The position numbers were made by a program, and so were the translations under genes. A DNA stretch of 64,000 nucleotides from Bacillus sp. FJAT-14578 (lineage in GTDB: Bacteria > Bacillota > Bacilli > Bacillales > Bacillaceae_H): the NCBI RefSeq assembly GCF_000504165.1, contig NZ_KI632505.1, forward strand, positions 558,001 through 622,000, given 5' to 3'. Under the pieces are notes generated by a model. It was not told where the DNA came from and did no database searches. It was given only the letters and a program-made list of their open reading frames with translations. This document shows positions 16,464 to 25,009 of the stretch, one piece after another. Positions within the stretch are counted from its first letter, which is position 1; each line of letters begins with the position of its first letter.

Positions 16464-16934
16464 TCACCTAAACCTATTGTTAAAATTTCTTGGGGTGTTC
16501 CAAAGCAAATCGGATGTTAAAAAAGCTCCAACCGGGGGCAAGGCACCGGTGTTTATTGGGGGTCCAGTAAGTACGGTATTAGTTGTAGCAAGCCAACTTC
16601 CTCTCTCACCTGCCTGCAAGGATGGGGACTTCATCACAAACCGTCCACTTAAATTTAAATGACGAACTCTAATGGCCGCATCATCAAAAATTTGCAATTG
16701 ACCTGAAAAGGATGCATAAGGTGTTTCAAACCTTAGTTGTTTCGTATTTTCATCCCAGTATCCATTAATCCGAAGGGGTGTGCCCCGAAAATTGGCAGTA
16801 CCTATTACTGTGTTACCTGAGACCGAGTCGATCGTAAGCACTCCCCTTACAATCGGTCTTCCTGCAATCTCAGTGCTAAGTCCCCAGCGCGTTGGAAAAG
16901 GTAAACTAAGCCGATTATTTTGAGCATTCTGCAA
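16464..16934 (-). CDS. Hypothetical 156-aa protein, beta-rich
   Basis: Soluble and predicted beta-rich, with repeated alternating segments such as GVLTIDSVSGNTVIGTANFR, LRINGYWDENTKQLRFETPY and FSGQLQIFDDAAIRVRHL. No signal peptide or helix. The ribosome binding site GGGAGG 7 bases before TTG 16934 supports that start and a real gene. I do not recognise the family; it could be a spore-coat or surface-associated protein but there is no direct evidence. Confidence 0.65.
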   Translation of the reverse strand: MQNAQNNRLSLPFPTRWGLSTEIAGRPIVRGVLTIDSVSGNTVIGTANFRGTPLRINGYWDENTKQLRFETPYASFSGQLQIFDDAAIRVRHLNLSGRFVMKSPSLQAGERGSWLATTNTVLTGPPINTGALPPVGAFLTSDLLWNTPRNFNNRFR

Positions 16935-17242
16935 AACAATTCCTCCCTATACAGTGTTTATGCCTAATAGAGAGTATATGCAGCTTATGGCGAATTGGGG
17001 ATTATCCAAACAATAATCGAGACACGATAAGTGCTTCACTGAGAACTAATTAAACAAACCCGCTTCCTTAGCATAAAAAAGAACTGCCCCAGCAACTGAT
17101 GGTTTTGTTCATTTGAGTACCCTGTTCATGGGTTGAATACAAGCGAAATTTAAACCCTTTGAAATACGTTTCTATCAATTCACCCCTAAAGAGAGTGCTA
17201 TCGCACCGTAGTGGGCTTTCTCGTTCGGAAAATCTGAAAAAA
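16935..17242. other. Non-coding gap between hypothetical gene and repeat
   Basis: I see no convincing gene. A 66-codon minus-strand frame (17068-17268) runs into the repeat, has no ribosome binding site, and looks like a decayed fragment at best. Confidence 0.4.
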
Positions 17243-17491
17243 ACCTCTTTTAAAATGGCTGTTTTCACAAACTTTATTGCTATTTAACAAGTAGTAGGGA
17301 GTGGTTGATTTCCGCTCCAGGTTACTCGCTTTCCGCGGGGCGTGCGGTGAGCCTCCTCGGCTTACAGCCTGTGGGGTCTCACCTGTCCCGCTGCTCCCGC
17401 AGGAGTCTCGCACCTTCCGCTCCAACCAACCTTAAACGCTTATCTTTTAAGAAACCTATCTAAAAACAACAATCTTTTAGAAAAGAGCCTT
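17243..17491 (-). repeat. Bacillaceae intergenic repeat, copy 2 (inverted)
   Basis: Near-identical inverted partner of 15348-15594. The two copies enclose about 1.65 kb holding the YpiB-family gene and a hypothetical gene, a geometry that would allow inversion of that segment. Confidence 0.85.
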
Positions 17492-17569
17492 TAAAATAAA
17501 TCCGAGAATTTTTTGTGTTTATAGAAGCGTATTTTCATGAACAGGTATGAAGAAAAACTTGATACTTAC

Positions 17570-17692
17570 TTAAGCAATATCGTAGAACAAGATCATTAAT
17601 TCATCAGAAGGTGTATCAACACCCCGTTCTTCTGTTTCTTCACACAATTCTATACAAATTGTTTTAATATCGTCGAAATCAGCACAGGACAT
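17570..17692 (-). CDS. Small acidic protein, 40 aa
   Basis: Read from ATG 17692 to TAA. The sequence has regular features of a real small protein: acidic and helical (FDDIKTICIELCEETEERG), with two Cys in the first 18 residues, and a good ribosome binding site AAAGGGAGAGG. No partner gene. Function unknown. Confidence 0.5.
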   Translation of the reverse strand: MSCADFDDIKTICIELCEETEERGVDTPSDELMILFYDIA

Positions 17693-17838
17693 ATTTCCCT
17701 CTCCCTTTATAATTATTTTTAATATTCTGATTATATTATCCAACTTTTATGAAGTGGTGTAAATGACTGAAATTTACACATATAAGGAGTTGATAGTGAT
17801 ACGGGCCTACCCGTGTAGTTGAAGAAGAAAGATATACT

Positions 17839-17958
17839 TTAACGATCCGTGAGAAGCTCTACCTCAATCACGTACTCACCTTTTTCTTTTGGGAAATAGA
17901 AGGAATGATTTTTTAGTTCCAATTTTATCTCTTCATCTTTCTGCCATATGGAAGATTG
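17839..17958 (-). pseudogene. C-terminal remnant of an unidentified protein
   Basis: The minus frame gives a protein-like stretch (KDEEIKLELKNHSFYFPKEK then GEYVIEVELLTDR and stop) but opens directly after an in-frame TAA and has no start or ribosome binding site. It looks like the last 40 residues of a lost gene, possibly a lipoprotein or extracytoplasmic protein. Confidence 0.4.
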
Positions 17959-18039
17959 TTATGGAATATCACGCCATCCTGCATTCAACCGCAAAGAATA
18001 AAAGACTAAGGAACCTGTCAGCAAAAGCACATTATAAGA

Positions 18040-18102
18040 TGAGTAATTACTCACTTTACAAGGTGGTTGGGAGGATTTATGATTGAAGTGAGTAATCACT
18101 CA
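18040..18102 (+). promoter_or_regulatory. Promoter flanked by two TetR-type operators
   Basis: Operators TGAGT-AATT-ACTCA (18040-18053) and TGAGT-AATC-ACTCA (18089-18102) enclose a near-consensus sigma-A promoter: TTTACA (18055-18060), 17 bases, TATGAT (18078-18083). The second operator covers the expected start point. This is a natural repression site for the TetR-family protein encoded two genes downstream. Confidence 0.8.
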
Positions 18103-18125
18103 CTCTAAAAAAAGAGGTGAAAAGA

Positions 18126-18851
18126 ATGAAATATTCAAAGGACATTGTTTCGATTCAGCAAATCTCAAAAACATTTGGAAAACAGCAAGTCTTAAAAGAT
18201 ATTAGTCTAGATATTCATGAGGGTGAGATCTTCGGACTTCTTGGACCTTCAGGTGCCGGTAAAACGACATTGGTAAAACAACTCGTTGGATTGGATTTGC
18301 CAACATCAGGGGAAAACTTTCTTTTTCAAGAAAAAATGCCATCCTTAAAGTTAATCGAACGAGTTGGGTATATGGCTCAGTCTGATGCGCTATACGGAGA
18401 ATTATCCGCAAAAGAAAATCTTCAATTCTTTGCAGCCCTTTACGGTTTAAAAGGAAAAAAGCAACAACAAAGAATGACTGAAGTAATGGAGGTTGTTCAG
18501 CTTACGAATCACATGAATAAGCTTGTCTCCAACTACTCTGGCGGAATGAAAAGAAGGCTGTCATTAGCTATATCCCTTCTGCACGAGCCAGACATTCTTA
18601 TTCTTGATGAACCAACCGTTGGGATTGATCCAGTTTTGAGAAAAAGCATTTGGGAAGCATTTTATGACCTAAAGAAAAAAGGCACGACGATTATTGTTAC
18701 CACCCATGTCATGGACGAAGCTGAAAAATGCGATCGATTAGGATTAATGCGAGACGGCCGGCTTATTGCAATCGGGACTCCTAAAGAACTAAAAGATAAA
18801 ACAAATACAGCGACAATTGAAGAGGCATTTCTTGTCTATGGAGGTGCTTAA
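18126..18851 (+). CDS. ABC transporter ATPase (drug/antibiotic exporter type)
   Basis: A 241-aa nucleotide-binding protein of the ABC-2 exporter class (like those of drug or bacteriocin-resistance systems). Walker A GPSGAGKTT, signature NYSGGMKRRLSLAISLLHEP, Walker B ILILDEPTVGIDP, switch His in VTTHVMDEAEKC. I prefer ATG 18126, 8 bases after AGAGG, to the GTG at 18117. The stop overlaps the permease start (TAATG), so the pair is coupled. The operators upstream indicate induction through TetR. Confidence 0.92.
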   Translation: MKYSKDIVSIQQISKTFGKQQVLKDISLDIHEGEIFGLLGPSGAGKTTLVKQLVGLDLPTSGENFLFQEKMPSLKLIERVGYMAQSDALYGELSAKENLQFFAALYGLKGKKQQQRMTEVMEVVQLTNHMNKLVSNYSGGMKRRLSLAISLLHEPDILILDEPTVGIDPVLRKSIWEAFYDLKKKGTTIIVTTHVMDEAEKCDRLGLMRDGRLIAIGTPKELKDKTNTATIEEAFLVYGGA

Positions 18852-19882
18852 TGATGCGAGTTAAAGCTCTAATCATTCGTATACTGCGGCAAATCGTTCG
18901 TGATAAGAGAACGATAGGATTGCTAATATTTGCTCCAATTCTTGTCTTAACGATGCTTCACCTAGTTTTTAATGGCGATGATTATAGCCCCAAGGTAGGT
19001 CTAGTCAATGTTCCGGAATCTATACTTGATAAAATGGATTTAGATGATGCAACCGTCACTGAATATGACAAGGAAAAGGAGGCGAAAGATGATCTATCGA
19101 ATCAAAAAATTGATGGCTATGTACGATTTGTAGACAAAGTGCCTTCCATCTTTCTTGAAGGAAGTGATCCAAGTATTAATGGAGCTACCGTTAAATGGAT
19201 ACAAACTGCTCTAAAGCCCCTGCAAGGAAATGAAACTTCCTTTGAACTTGAAGTTGATTATTTACACGGCTCCAGTGAAATGGGACAGTTTGATTATTTT
19301 GGCCCAGTCCTTCTCGGATTTTTTGTTTTCTTCTTTGTGTTTCTTATTGCTGGGGTATCGTTTTTAAGAGAACGCACAACAGGCACTCTGGAACGGCTTC
19401 TTTCAAGTCCGCTAAGGAAGTGGGAAATCGTGATTGGATATGTACTCGGCTTTGGAATTTTTACGATGATTCAGGCTTCCATCATTGCAGCATATGCCAT
19501 CTATGTACTAGGAATGCTGATGGAAGGAGCATTTGGATATGTGCTTTTCATTACCTTACTCCTTTCTTTGACCGCTCTTACTCTTGGAATTTTACTTTCA
19601 GCTTTTGCTAATAATGAGCTGCAAATGATTCAGTTTATACCGATTATCGTTGTACCGCAGCTTTTCTTTTCAGGCTTGTTTAACTTGGATACGATTTCTG
19701 ACTGGCTTAGCTGGATCGGACCTTTTACACCATTGTACTATGCCGCAGATGCATTAAGAGATGTTATGGTCAGGGGCTATGGCTGGGATGAAATTCAAAT
19801 CGACCTTCTTGCTTTATCAGGCTTCTCCATTTTATTTATGATATTAAACATCCTGGCGCTTAGAAAGTACCGAAAAATATGA
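18851..19882 (+). CDS. ABC-2 type transporter permease
   Basis: A 343-aa membrane subunit: N-terminal helix (about 20-42), an extracytoplasmic domain (about 45-165) containing the VGLVNVPESILDKMDLDDAT segment, then five helices with the ABC-2 signature region SFLRERTTGTLERLLSSPLR at about 177-196. Partner of the ATPase just before it. The layout with an extracellular YhgE/Pip-like N-part is common in drug and lantibiotic exporters. Substrate unknown. Confidence 0.9.
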   Translation: MMRVKALIIRILRQIVRDKRTIGLLIFAPILVLTMLHLVFNGDDYSPKVGLVNVPESILDKMDLDDATVTEYDKEKEAKDDLSNQKIDGYVRFVDKVPSIFLEGSDPSINGATVKWIQTALKPLQGNETSFELEVDYLHGSSEMGQFDYFGPVLLGFFVFFFVFLIAGVSFLRERTTGTLERLLSSPLRKWEIVIGYVLGFGIFTMIQASIIAAYAIYVLGMLMEGAFGYVLFITLLLSLTALTLGILLSAFANNELQMIQFIPIIVVPQLFFSGLFNLDTISDWLSWIGPFTPLYYAADALRDVMVRGYGWDEIQIDLLALSGFSILFMILNILALRKYRKI

Positions 19883-19971
19883 AATATGCGGGATTAAATA
19901 AGTGTTGAATTTTCCCTTCCGAGCAAAATCCTTTAATATATACTTATTCACAAGGTACAAAGGAGCACAAT

Positions 19972-20622
19972 ATGTCTGAACAAGATAAAATGATCGATGA
20001 ATTGTTTAACCATGAAGAAGGATTAACAGAAAAGCAGAAAAAAATCATAGCTGCCGCAATTGAGTCATTTGCAGAGAAAGGCTATGCTGCAACCTCAACA
20101 AGTGAAATTGCAAAAAAAGCTGGCGTGGCAGAAGGAACTATTTTTAGGCATTATAAAACGAAAAAGGAATTGCTTTTATTCATTGTTGCCCCAATGATGG
20201 CAAAACTAATTGCACCCTTTGTCATAAAAGATTTCAATAAAGTGCTGAATCAAGATTATGAACGCTTTGAGGATTTCGTAAAAGCGGTGATTGAGAATCG
20301 CACAAAATTTCTCATCAATAACATGCAGCTTTTTCGAATCTTAATTCAAGAAATTCCTTTTCAACCGGAATTGAAGGAACAATTTAAAGAGCATATTGCG
20401 AAAAAAATATTTGAACGGCTTCAAAAAATCATTGAACACTACCAAGCTATGGGGCAAATCATTGACATGCCCCCTTATAGCGTGATCCGAGTGACAGTTT
20501 CAACGATTTTTGGCTATGTAATTGCTCGCTATTTGCTAGTGCCTGAAGCTGAATGGGACGATGAGGCAGAAATTGAAAGGACCGTGCATTTTTTAATGCA
20601 CGGGTTATCGCCGAATAAATAG
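19972..20622 (+). CDS. TetR/AcrR-family repressor
   Basis: A 216-aa regulator with an N-terminal helix-turn-helix (about residues 22-68: IIAAAIESFAEKGYAATSTS, EIAKKAGVAEGTIFRHYKTK) and a helical ligand-binding C-terminal domain. Start ATG 19972 follows AAAGGAG. It lies 89 bases after the permease gene and is probably transcribed both with it and alone. The paired TGAGT-N4-ACTCA sites before the ATPase are its likely targets. The ligand is probably the transported drug or a membrane-active compound. Confidence 0.92.
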   Translation: MSEQDKMIDELFNHEEGLTEKQKKIIAAAIESFAEKGYAATSTSEIAKKAGVAEGTIFRHYKTKKELLLFIVAPMMAKLIAPFVIKDFNKVLNQDYERFEDFVKAVIENRTKFLINNMQLFRILIQEIPFQPELKEQFKEHIAKKIFERLQKIIEHYQAMGQIIDMPPYSVIRVTVSTIFGYVIARYLLVPEAEWDDEAEIERTVHFLMHGLSPNK

Positions 20623-20640
20623 AGAGTTAATTTATGAACT

Positions 20641-20679
20641 AAGGTTATAAGGAGCTGTTATCGTTCTTATAACCTTTTT
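20641..20679 (+). terminator. Terminator after the TetR gene
   Basis: Stem AAGGTTATAAG/CTTATAACCTT followed by TTTC. Confidence 0.75.
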
Positions 20680-20706
20680 CTTTCATAATTCTACCAAAAT
20701 TAAAAA

Positions 20707-20732
20707 GACTATCTAGTCCAACCTAGATAGTC
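20707..20732 (-). terminator. Terminator of the RDD-family remnant
   Basis: Stem GACTATCTAG/CTAGATAGTC, loop TCCAAC, followed on the minus strand by CTTTTTAATTTT. Confidence 0.6.
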
Positions 20733-20740
20733 AACAAAAG

Positions 20741-20854
20741 TTAAGGTTTTTCATACGTAACATAGGTTCCGGCAACAAAATCATGAATAGCTCTCTTATC
20801 CCTACGCAACCCACCGATCAATACGCTAACAATTAAACCCATACCCAATGGCAT
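20741..20854 (-). pseudogene. C-terminal remnant of an RDD-family membrane protein
   Basis: The minus frame reads MPLGMGLIVSVLIGG then RRDKRAIHDFVAGTYVTYE and stop. The DKRAIHDFVAGT motif is the hallmark of the C-terminus of RDD-domain proteins. The preceding codon is TAG and the first helices are missing, so this is a truncated copy, still with its terminator. Confidence 0.65.
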
Positions 20855-20912
20855 CTAAAATACTGGCAAGAAACCTTTTCCAACATGTTAACCTAACCAA
20901 CCTTAACCGTAT

Positions 20913-21254
20913 TTATACCTTTTTAACAAATTCAGATTTTAATTGCATGGCTCCAAAGCCGTCAATTTTGCAATCAATATCATGGTCCCCTTCAACCAAA
21001 CGTATATTTTTTACTTTCGTCCCGATTTTTACAACGGATGAACTTCCTTTTACTTTAAGGTCTTTGATGACTGTTACAGAATCACCATCGTTTAAGACAT
21101 TTCCGTTTGCATCTTTCACAACCTTTTTATCCTCACTATTTTCAGTTTCTGACTCTAAATTCCATTCATGAGCACATTCCGGACAAACGAAAAGGCTTCC
21201 GTCCTCATAAGTGTATTCTGAATTACATTTTGGGCAATTTGGCAAATTAGACAT
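20913..21254 (-). CDS. phnA: PhnA/YjdM-family zinc-ribbon protein
   Basis: A 113-aa cytoplasmic protein. The N-terminal zinc ribbon has CPKC (8-11) and CPEC (24-27), then an acidic linker, then the SH3-like PhnA domain with DGDSVTVIKDLKVKGSS. Length and domains are those of YjdM (historically called PhnA), which is not a phosphonate hydrolase; its real function is unknown. Start ATG 21254 with TGGAGGAAA upstream. Monocistronic. Confidence 0.92.
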   Translation of the reverse strand: MSNLPNCPKCNSEYTYEDGSLFVCPECAHEWNLESETENSEDKKVVKDANGNVLNDGDSVTVIKDLKVKGSSSVVKIGTKVKNIRLVEGDHDIDCKIDGFGAMQLKSEFVKKV

Positions 21255-21304
21255 AATGTCATTTCCTCCATTCGTTATTGTTCATTCTAATGTAGTTATG
21301 TTAA

Positions 21305-21472
21305 TTAGCGACCTAATTCATTGTTTAATTCCATTATAAAATCTGGATGATTATGTTTCTTAATCAAATGAGTTAAATCTTTTGCCAGTTTCACGAGATG
21401 CGATCCTTTCTTGAAGTATGTAAAAGGGAATTTTCCTGTTAATCCGCTATGGAGTGAAAAAACAGCACCGTA
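21305..21472 (-). pseudogene. Remnant coding sequence with in-frame stops
   Basis: The minus frame yields a protein-like end (GAVFSLHSGLTGKFPFTYFK, then AKDLTHLIKKHNHPDFIMEL and stop) but is interrupted upstream by TGA at 21473-21475 and again further up. No start site. It looks like a decayed gene; family not recognised. The stretch from 21476 to 21790 holds no intact gene, only a diverged copy (21758-21790) of the repeat at 6850-6881. Confidence 0.35.
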
Positions 21473-21793
21473 TCACAAAAGCCTCTGTCCAGCTTGCCAT
21501 CATATCCATTAACCGAGTCGGAGAAAAAGGATTTGGGTTGCATGTATTTTGTTTTCCTCTTAACAATATTACTATATTTGAATATTTGAATATGGATATT
21601 TAGAATTTACCTATTTTCTTTCATAATGTCAAAGGAAATTTTTTATAGCCTAAGACAGATTGGGCCTCTTCCTCTTTCACTGAGAAGGAAGATTATGTAT
21701 CAACCATTGTTATAAAAAGGAAGATTCTATTAGAAGGAAGTATCTACTAAATTACAAAACTGATTTTAATGGATATTCTACGACGAGGCCTGT

Positions 21794-21839
21794 CTTGAGA
21801 GGGACTGAAAGGGCTACTGCCCTTTCAGTCCCTCTCAAG
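21794..21839. other. Perfect 21-bp hairpin of unknown role
   Basis: CTTGAGAGGGACTGAAAGGGC, TACT loop, exact complement. No T tract follows on either strand, so it is not a standard terminator. It sits 17 bases before the ATCAA-N6-TTGAT site of the monooxygenase gene and might be an element end or an RNA structure. Confidence 0.55.
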
Positions 21840-21855
21840 CATTATATTTTTAATC

Positions 21856-21871
21856 ATCAAAAAAAGTTGAT
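21856..21871. promoter_or_regulatory. ATCAA-N6-TTGAT operator before the monooxygenase gene
   Basis: Same dyad and same AAAAAG spacer as the sites at 3248-3263 and 3418-3433. Lies 82 bases before the monooxygenase start, suggesting a shared ArsR-like regulator. Confidence 0.65.
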
Positions 21872-21952
21872 AAAATATAGGTGTATGATTACGGGATGAC
21901 AGGTAAGAATAAAACGCCCGTATGGATCATGATAAAGAAAGAAGATGAACAT

Positions 21953-22975
21953 ATGTCTGTAAATACACAAGAAAAACGACTGAGTGACATTCCGTTTTCC
22001 GTCCTGGACCTTGCGCCGATCATTGTTGGCGGAACCCCGTCCGATTCTTTGCGTAACACGCTGGACCTTGCACGCCATGCCGAAAAATGGGGATATAACC
22101 GCTATTGGCTGGCAGAACATCATAATATGCCGGGTATCGCAAGTTCGGCGACATCTGTCGTCATCGGCCATGTGGCAGCCGGTACATCGACGATCCGTGT
22201 AGGCTCCGGCGGGATTATGCTTCCGAATCACGCCCCGCTTGTTATTGCGGAGCAGTTCGGAACGCTCGAATCGCTGTTCCCGGGTCGGATTGATCTTGGA
22301 CTCGGCCGCGCACCCGGAACCGATCAAATGACGGCACATGCCTTAAGACGTGATCGCAGAAGCGACGGCCACGACTTTCCGGAACAGCTGGCTGAACTGC
22401 GAGCTTATCTTGCTCCACCTTCGGAATCAGGAAACATGCGTGTAAGAGCCATTCCAGGCGAAGGGCTGAACATTCCGATCTGGTTGTTGGGCTCAAGCGG
22501 CTTCAGCGCCCAGCTCGCTGGCCAGCTCGGCTTGCCGTTTGCCTTTGCGAGCCATTTTTCACCTGAAAATACGCTGCCGGCTTTGGAAGTATACCGCCGC
22601 CATTTCCGTCCTTCCGACGTGCTGGATGAACCGTATGCGATGGTCGGATTGAACGTGATTGCCGCAGATACGGACGACGAAGCGCAGCGGCTCGCCACTT
22701 CCATGCAGCAGCAATTCCTGAACTTGATCCGCAATCACCCAGGACCGCTCAAGCCGCCTGTAGATAACATGGACGAACTATGGAGCGACTACGAAAAAGC
22801 CGTTGTAGACCGCCAGCTCGGCTCCTCCATCGTCGGCGGCCCTGAGACCGTGAAACAAAAATTACAGGCGTTTTTAGATGAGACGCAAGCGGACGAAATG
22901 ATGGTCAACGCCCAAATTTTTGACCATCAAGCGCGCCTTCGTTCATTCGAAATTGTGGCTGAGGTAACGAAATAA
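21953..22975 (+). CDS. Luciferase-like (LLM class) flavin-dependent oxidoreductase
   Basis: A 340-aa enzyme of the bacterial-luciferase-like TIM-barrel family that uses reduced flavin. The regions WLAEHHNMPGIASSATSVVI, GGIMLPNHAPLVIAEQFG and LESLFPGRIDLGLGRAPGTD mark the MsnO8/LuxA-like subgroup. I place the start at ATG 21953; a longer frame from 21881 overlaps the operator region. The code is more G+C-rich than its surroundings. Monocistronic, with an ArsR-type operator, so it may belong to a metalloid or organic-stress regulon with the flavoprotein at 1825-3201. Substrate unknown. Confidence 0.88.
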   Translation: MSVNTQEKRLSDIPFSVLDLAPIIVGGTPSDSLRNTLDLARHAEKWGYNRYWLAEHHNMPGIASSATSVVIGHVAAGTSTIRVGSGGIMLPNHAPLVIAEQFGTLESLFPGRIDLGLGRAPGTDQMTAHALRRDRRSDGHDFPEQLAELRAYLAPPSESGNMRVRAIPGEGLNIPIWLLGSSGFSAQLAGQLGLPFAFASHFSPENTLPALEVYRRHFRPSDVLDEPYAMVGLNVIAADTDDEAQRLATSMQQQFLNLIRNHPGPLKPPVDNMDELWSDYEKAVVDRQLGSSIVGGPETVKQKLQAFLDETQADEMMVNAQIFDHQARLRSFEIVAEVTK

Positions 22976-22982
22976 AGAAACA

Positions 22983-23013
22983 AAGCCGACATCTATGGAC
23001 AGATGTCGGCTTG
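22983..23013. terminator. Bidirectional terminator
   Basis: Stem AAGCCGACATCT/AGATGTCGGCTT between the convergent monooxygenase and MocR genes. Confidence 0.75.
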
Positions 23014-23048
23014 TTTTCATATCTCAACCGTTCTTGAGAAACGCTCGT

Positions 23049-24497
23049 TCACTCATTAGATTGAAGGCTTTTTAATGCATCCGCAAATCGCAAAATCCCT
23101 TCTCGGATTAAACCGATTTCTCCTCTGCCAAATGTAAAGCGGACATACCCTTTTTCCGAGCCTAACACGCTTCCCGGAACGAAAGCGACTCCTTTTTTCA
23201 TCGATTCTTCAAGCAAACGAAACTCATTGACGGGAGCTTTTAGTTTGCACCACATATGAATTCCGCCTTCTGGAACAAGAAACTCGACTTCGTCAGCCAA
23301 CAATTCGTGAAGACTTGACGTTAGTTCATCCCTTCGCTGTTCGAGTTGTTTTCGAAGCATACGGATGTGTGTGTCAAAGTAGTCGGAATCCAAAAATTGA
23401 TGGGCTACCCATTGGGGAAACACGCTATGCCCGAAATCGACTTGCTGCTTGGCATCCGCCAGGCGCTCAATGACCTGCGCCGGACCAATGATCCACCCGA
23501 TTCGAAGCCCTGATGCGACGATTTTGGATAAGGAGCTAATGTATAAAACATTGCCGTTTTGATCCATCGATTTTAAGGTTGGATTGACGTTCCCATCGAA
23601 GGAGGTCAAACTATAAGGATCATCTTCTATAACCGGAATGCCAAACTCCGATGATAATTCGAGAATTCGTTTGCGACGCTCCAGGCTAAGAGCCGTTCCT
23701 GAAGGGTTTTGATGATCGGGATTCAAAAAGACCATGCGAATCCGATGCTTTTTATGTAAAGCAATCAGATCATCCGGATTGATGCCGTGTTGATCAACAG
23801 GCAAAAGAAAGGTTCTCAGCCCCGCTGACTGAAAGATCGGCAAGGAAAAACAATAGGACGGATCTTCAATCGCCACCGCATCCCCCGGCTTCAGCAAGCA
23901 TTGAACAATGAGATGGAGAGCCTGTTGGGCACCAGACGTAATCAGAATGGAAGAAGGACCCGTATCGATTTGTTTATATTGCTTCACATGCGACGAAATC
24001 GTTTCTCTTAAACGCTCATTTCCTTGCGGATGGTCATAGCCAAGATGACCGGTAAACAGCTCTTGTGAAAGAATCGATTGAAACGGGTCGAGCGGAAACA
24101 AATCCGGCGCCAATTCACCGCTCGCCAAATTAATCAACTCACGCTTCTGCGTTTCTGTGCGAATTCGCTGGACTAAAGGCAAATTAGGCAAAAACGAGCC
24201 GTCTTCGACGTATCGGCCCCAGTTTGGGATACGTTTATGGGAAATTCCCCATATATCTGTACTTATGCGTGTTCCGCTCCCCTTCTTCCGTTCGACGATC
24301 CCAAGCGACTGTAACTCCTCATAAGCGGCTACGACCGTGCTGCGATTCACTTGCAGCTCCTGTGCCAAAGCACGCTCAGAAGGTAACATGCTGTCGGGCG
24401 AAAATACACCTGAGGAAATCCCTTGCTCAATATAATCCGCAATTTGCTTATATATAGGCTTTTTATCCGTACGATCCGGTTTCCATTCCATTGACAT
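23049..24497 (-). CDS. MocR/PdxR-type regulator (GntR helix-turn-helix fused to aminotransferase fold)
   Basis: A 482-aa transcription factor. Residues 12-80 form a GntR winged helix (KPIYKQIADYIEQGI, LPSERALAQELQVNRSTVVA, YEELQSLGIV); the rest is a class I aminotransferase fold with the PLP-binding Lys in YISSLSKIVASGLRIGW and the substrate loop NPDHQNPSGT. Such proteins bind PLP and regulate vitamin B6, GABA or other amino-compound genes. Start is ATG 24497 or codon 3. There is no pdxST or gab gene next to it, so its target is elsewhere. Upstream lies a MITE. Confidence 0.92.
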   Translation of the reverse strand: MSMEWKPDRTDKKPIYKQIADYIEQGISSGVFSPDSMLPSERALAQELQVNRSTVVAAYEELQSLGIVERKKGSGTRISTDIWGISHKRIPNWGRYVEDGSFLPNLPLVQRIRTETQKRELINLASGELAPDLFPLDPFQSILSQELFTGHLGYDHPQGNERLRETISSHVKQYKQIDTGPSSILITSGAQQALHLIVQCLLKPGDAVAIEDPSYCFSLPIFQSAGLRTFLLPVDQHGINPDDLIALHKKHRIRMVFLNPDHQNPSGTALSLERRKRILELSSEFGIPVIEDDPYSLTSFDGNVNPTLKSMDQNGNVLYISSLSKIVASGLRIGWIIGPAQVIERLADAKQQVDFGHSVFPQWVAHQFLDSDYFDTHIRMLRKQLEQRRDELTSSLHELLADEVEFLVPEGGIHMWCKLKAPVNEFRLLEESMKKGVAFVPGSVLGSEKGYVRFTFGRGEIGLIREGILRFADALKSLQSNE

Positions 24498-24570
24498 TCC
24501 ACCCTTGCCATCGATTATTGAACGAAAGGCTTGTACTGCCCGTGGGCCAGTAACAACCTTTTCTTATAGA

Positions 24571-24768
24571 GGTTGTTCAAAAAGTCCGGGAAAAATGACC
24601 GTCGAATTTACTTGTACAGGACGTACTGATCCGACGTTCGCCACAGGACGTGGCGGTTCTTAGTCGGGCAGCGTCAGCTTGCTTTTCCGCTACTCACGTA
24701 TTAACCACATACGCTCCGTTGCTCAAAGCAGCGCTTCCTTGAACTTCTCGGTCCTTTTTGAACACACA
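24571..24768. mobile_element. Small MITE-like element with 8-bp target duplication
   Basis: About 200 bases with short inverted ends (TGTTCAAAAAG at left, CTTTTTGAACA at right), flanked by the 8-bp direct repeat CTTATAGA (24563-24570 and 24769-24776). It has no transposase and is more G+C-rich than its flanks (CCACAGGACGTGGCGG). Similar elements are scattered in Bacillaceae genomes. It lies between mocR and the LrgAB operon. Confidence 0.8.
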
Positions 24769-24780
24769 CTTATAGAAAGA

Positions 24781-24975
24781 CTATAAAACGGCAATGGCAT
24801 ACCAGGCAAGTGCAATGAGAGAACCTAAAAGAACGACCGCATAAATAGCCGTTAAATTAATGGTATTCCGCTTCGTAGACTTACCGTAGTTCGCCTCCAC
24901 GTTTCTTGCCACGAAAATCGTACCAAGGAGTGAGATAATGCCTATCATAATGACTAATACAAGTGCAATTTTCAT
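24781..24975 (-). CDS. Small two-helix membrane protein downstream of lrgAB
   Basis: A 64-aa protein with helices at about 3-23 (IALVLVIMIGIISLLGTIFV) and 42-62 and a short basic loop (YGKSTKRN) between them. Start ATG 24975 has GGGAGGGG upstream. It follows lrgB by 34 bases, so it is probably the third gene of the LrgAB operon. Its stop codon lies just beside the MITE. Function unknown. Confidence 0.65.
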   Translation of the reverse strand: MKIALVLVIMIGIISLLGTIFVARNVEANYGKSTKRNTINLTAIYAVVLLGSLIALAWYAIAVL

Positions 24976-25009
24976 TCGTTTTCCCCTCCCTAACAGGCTA
25001 ACTTTCTAT

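Noticed and set aside
17068..17268. 66-codon minus-strand ORF
   Set aside because: Starts inside the repeat, no ribosome binding site, no recognisable motif.
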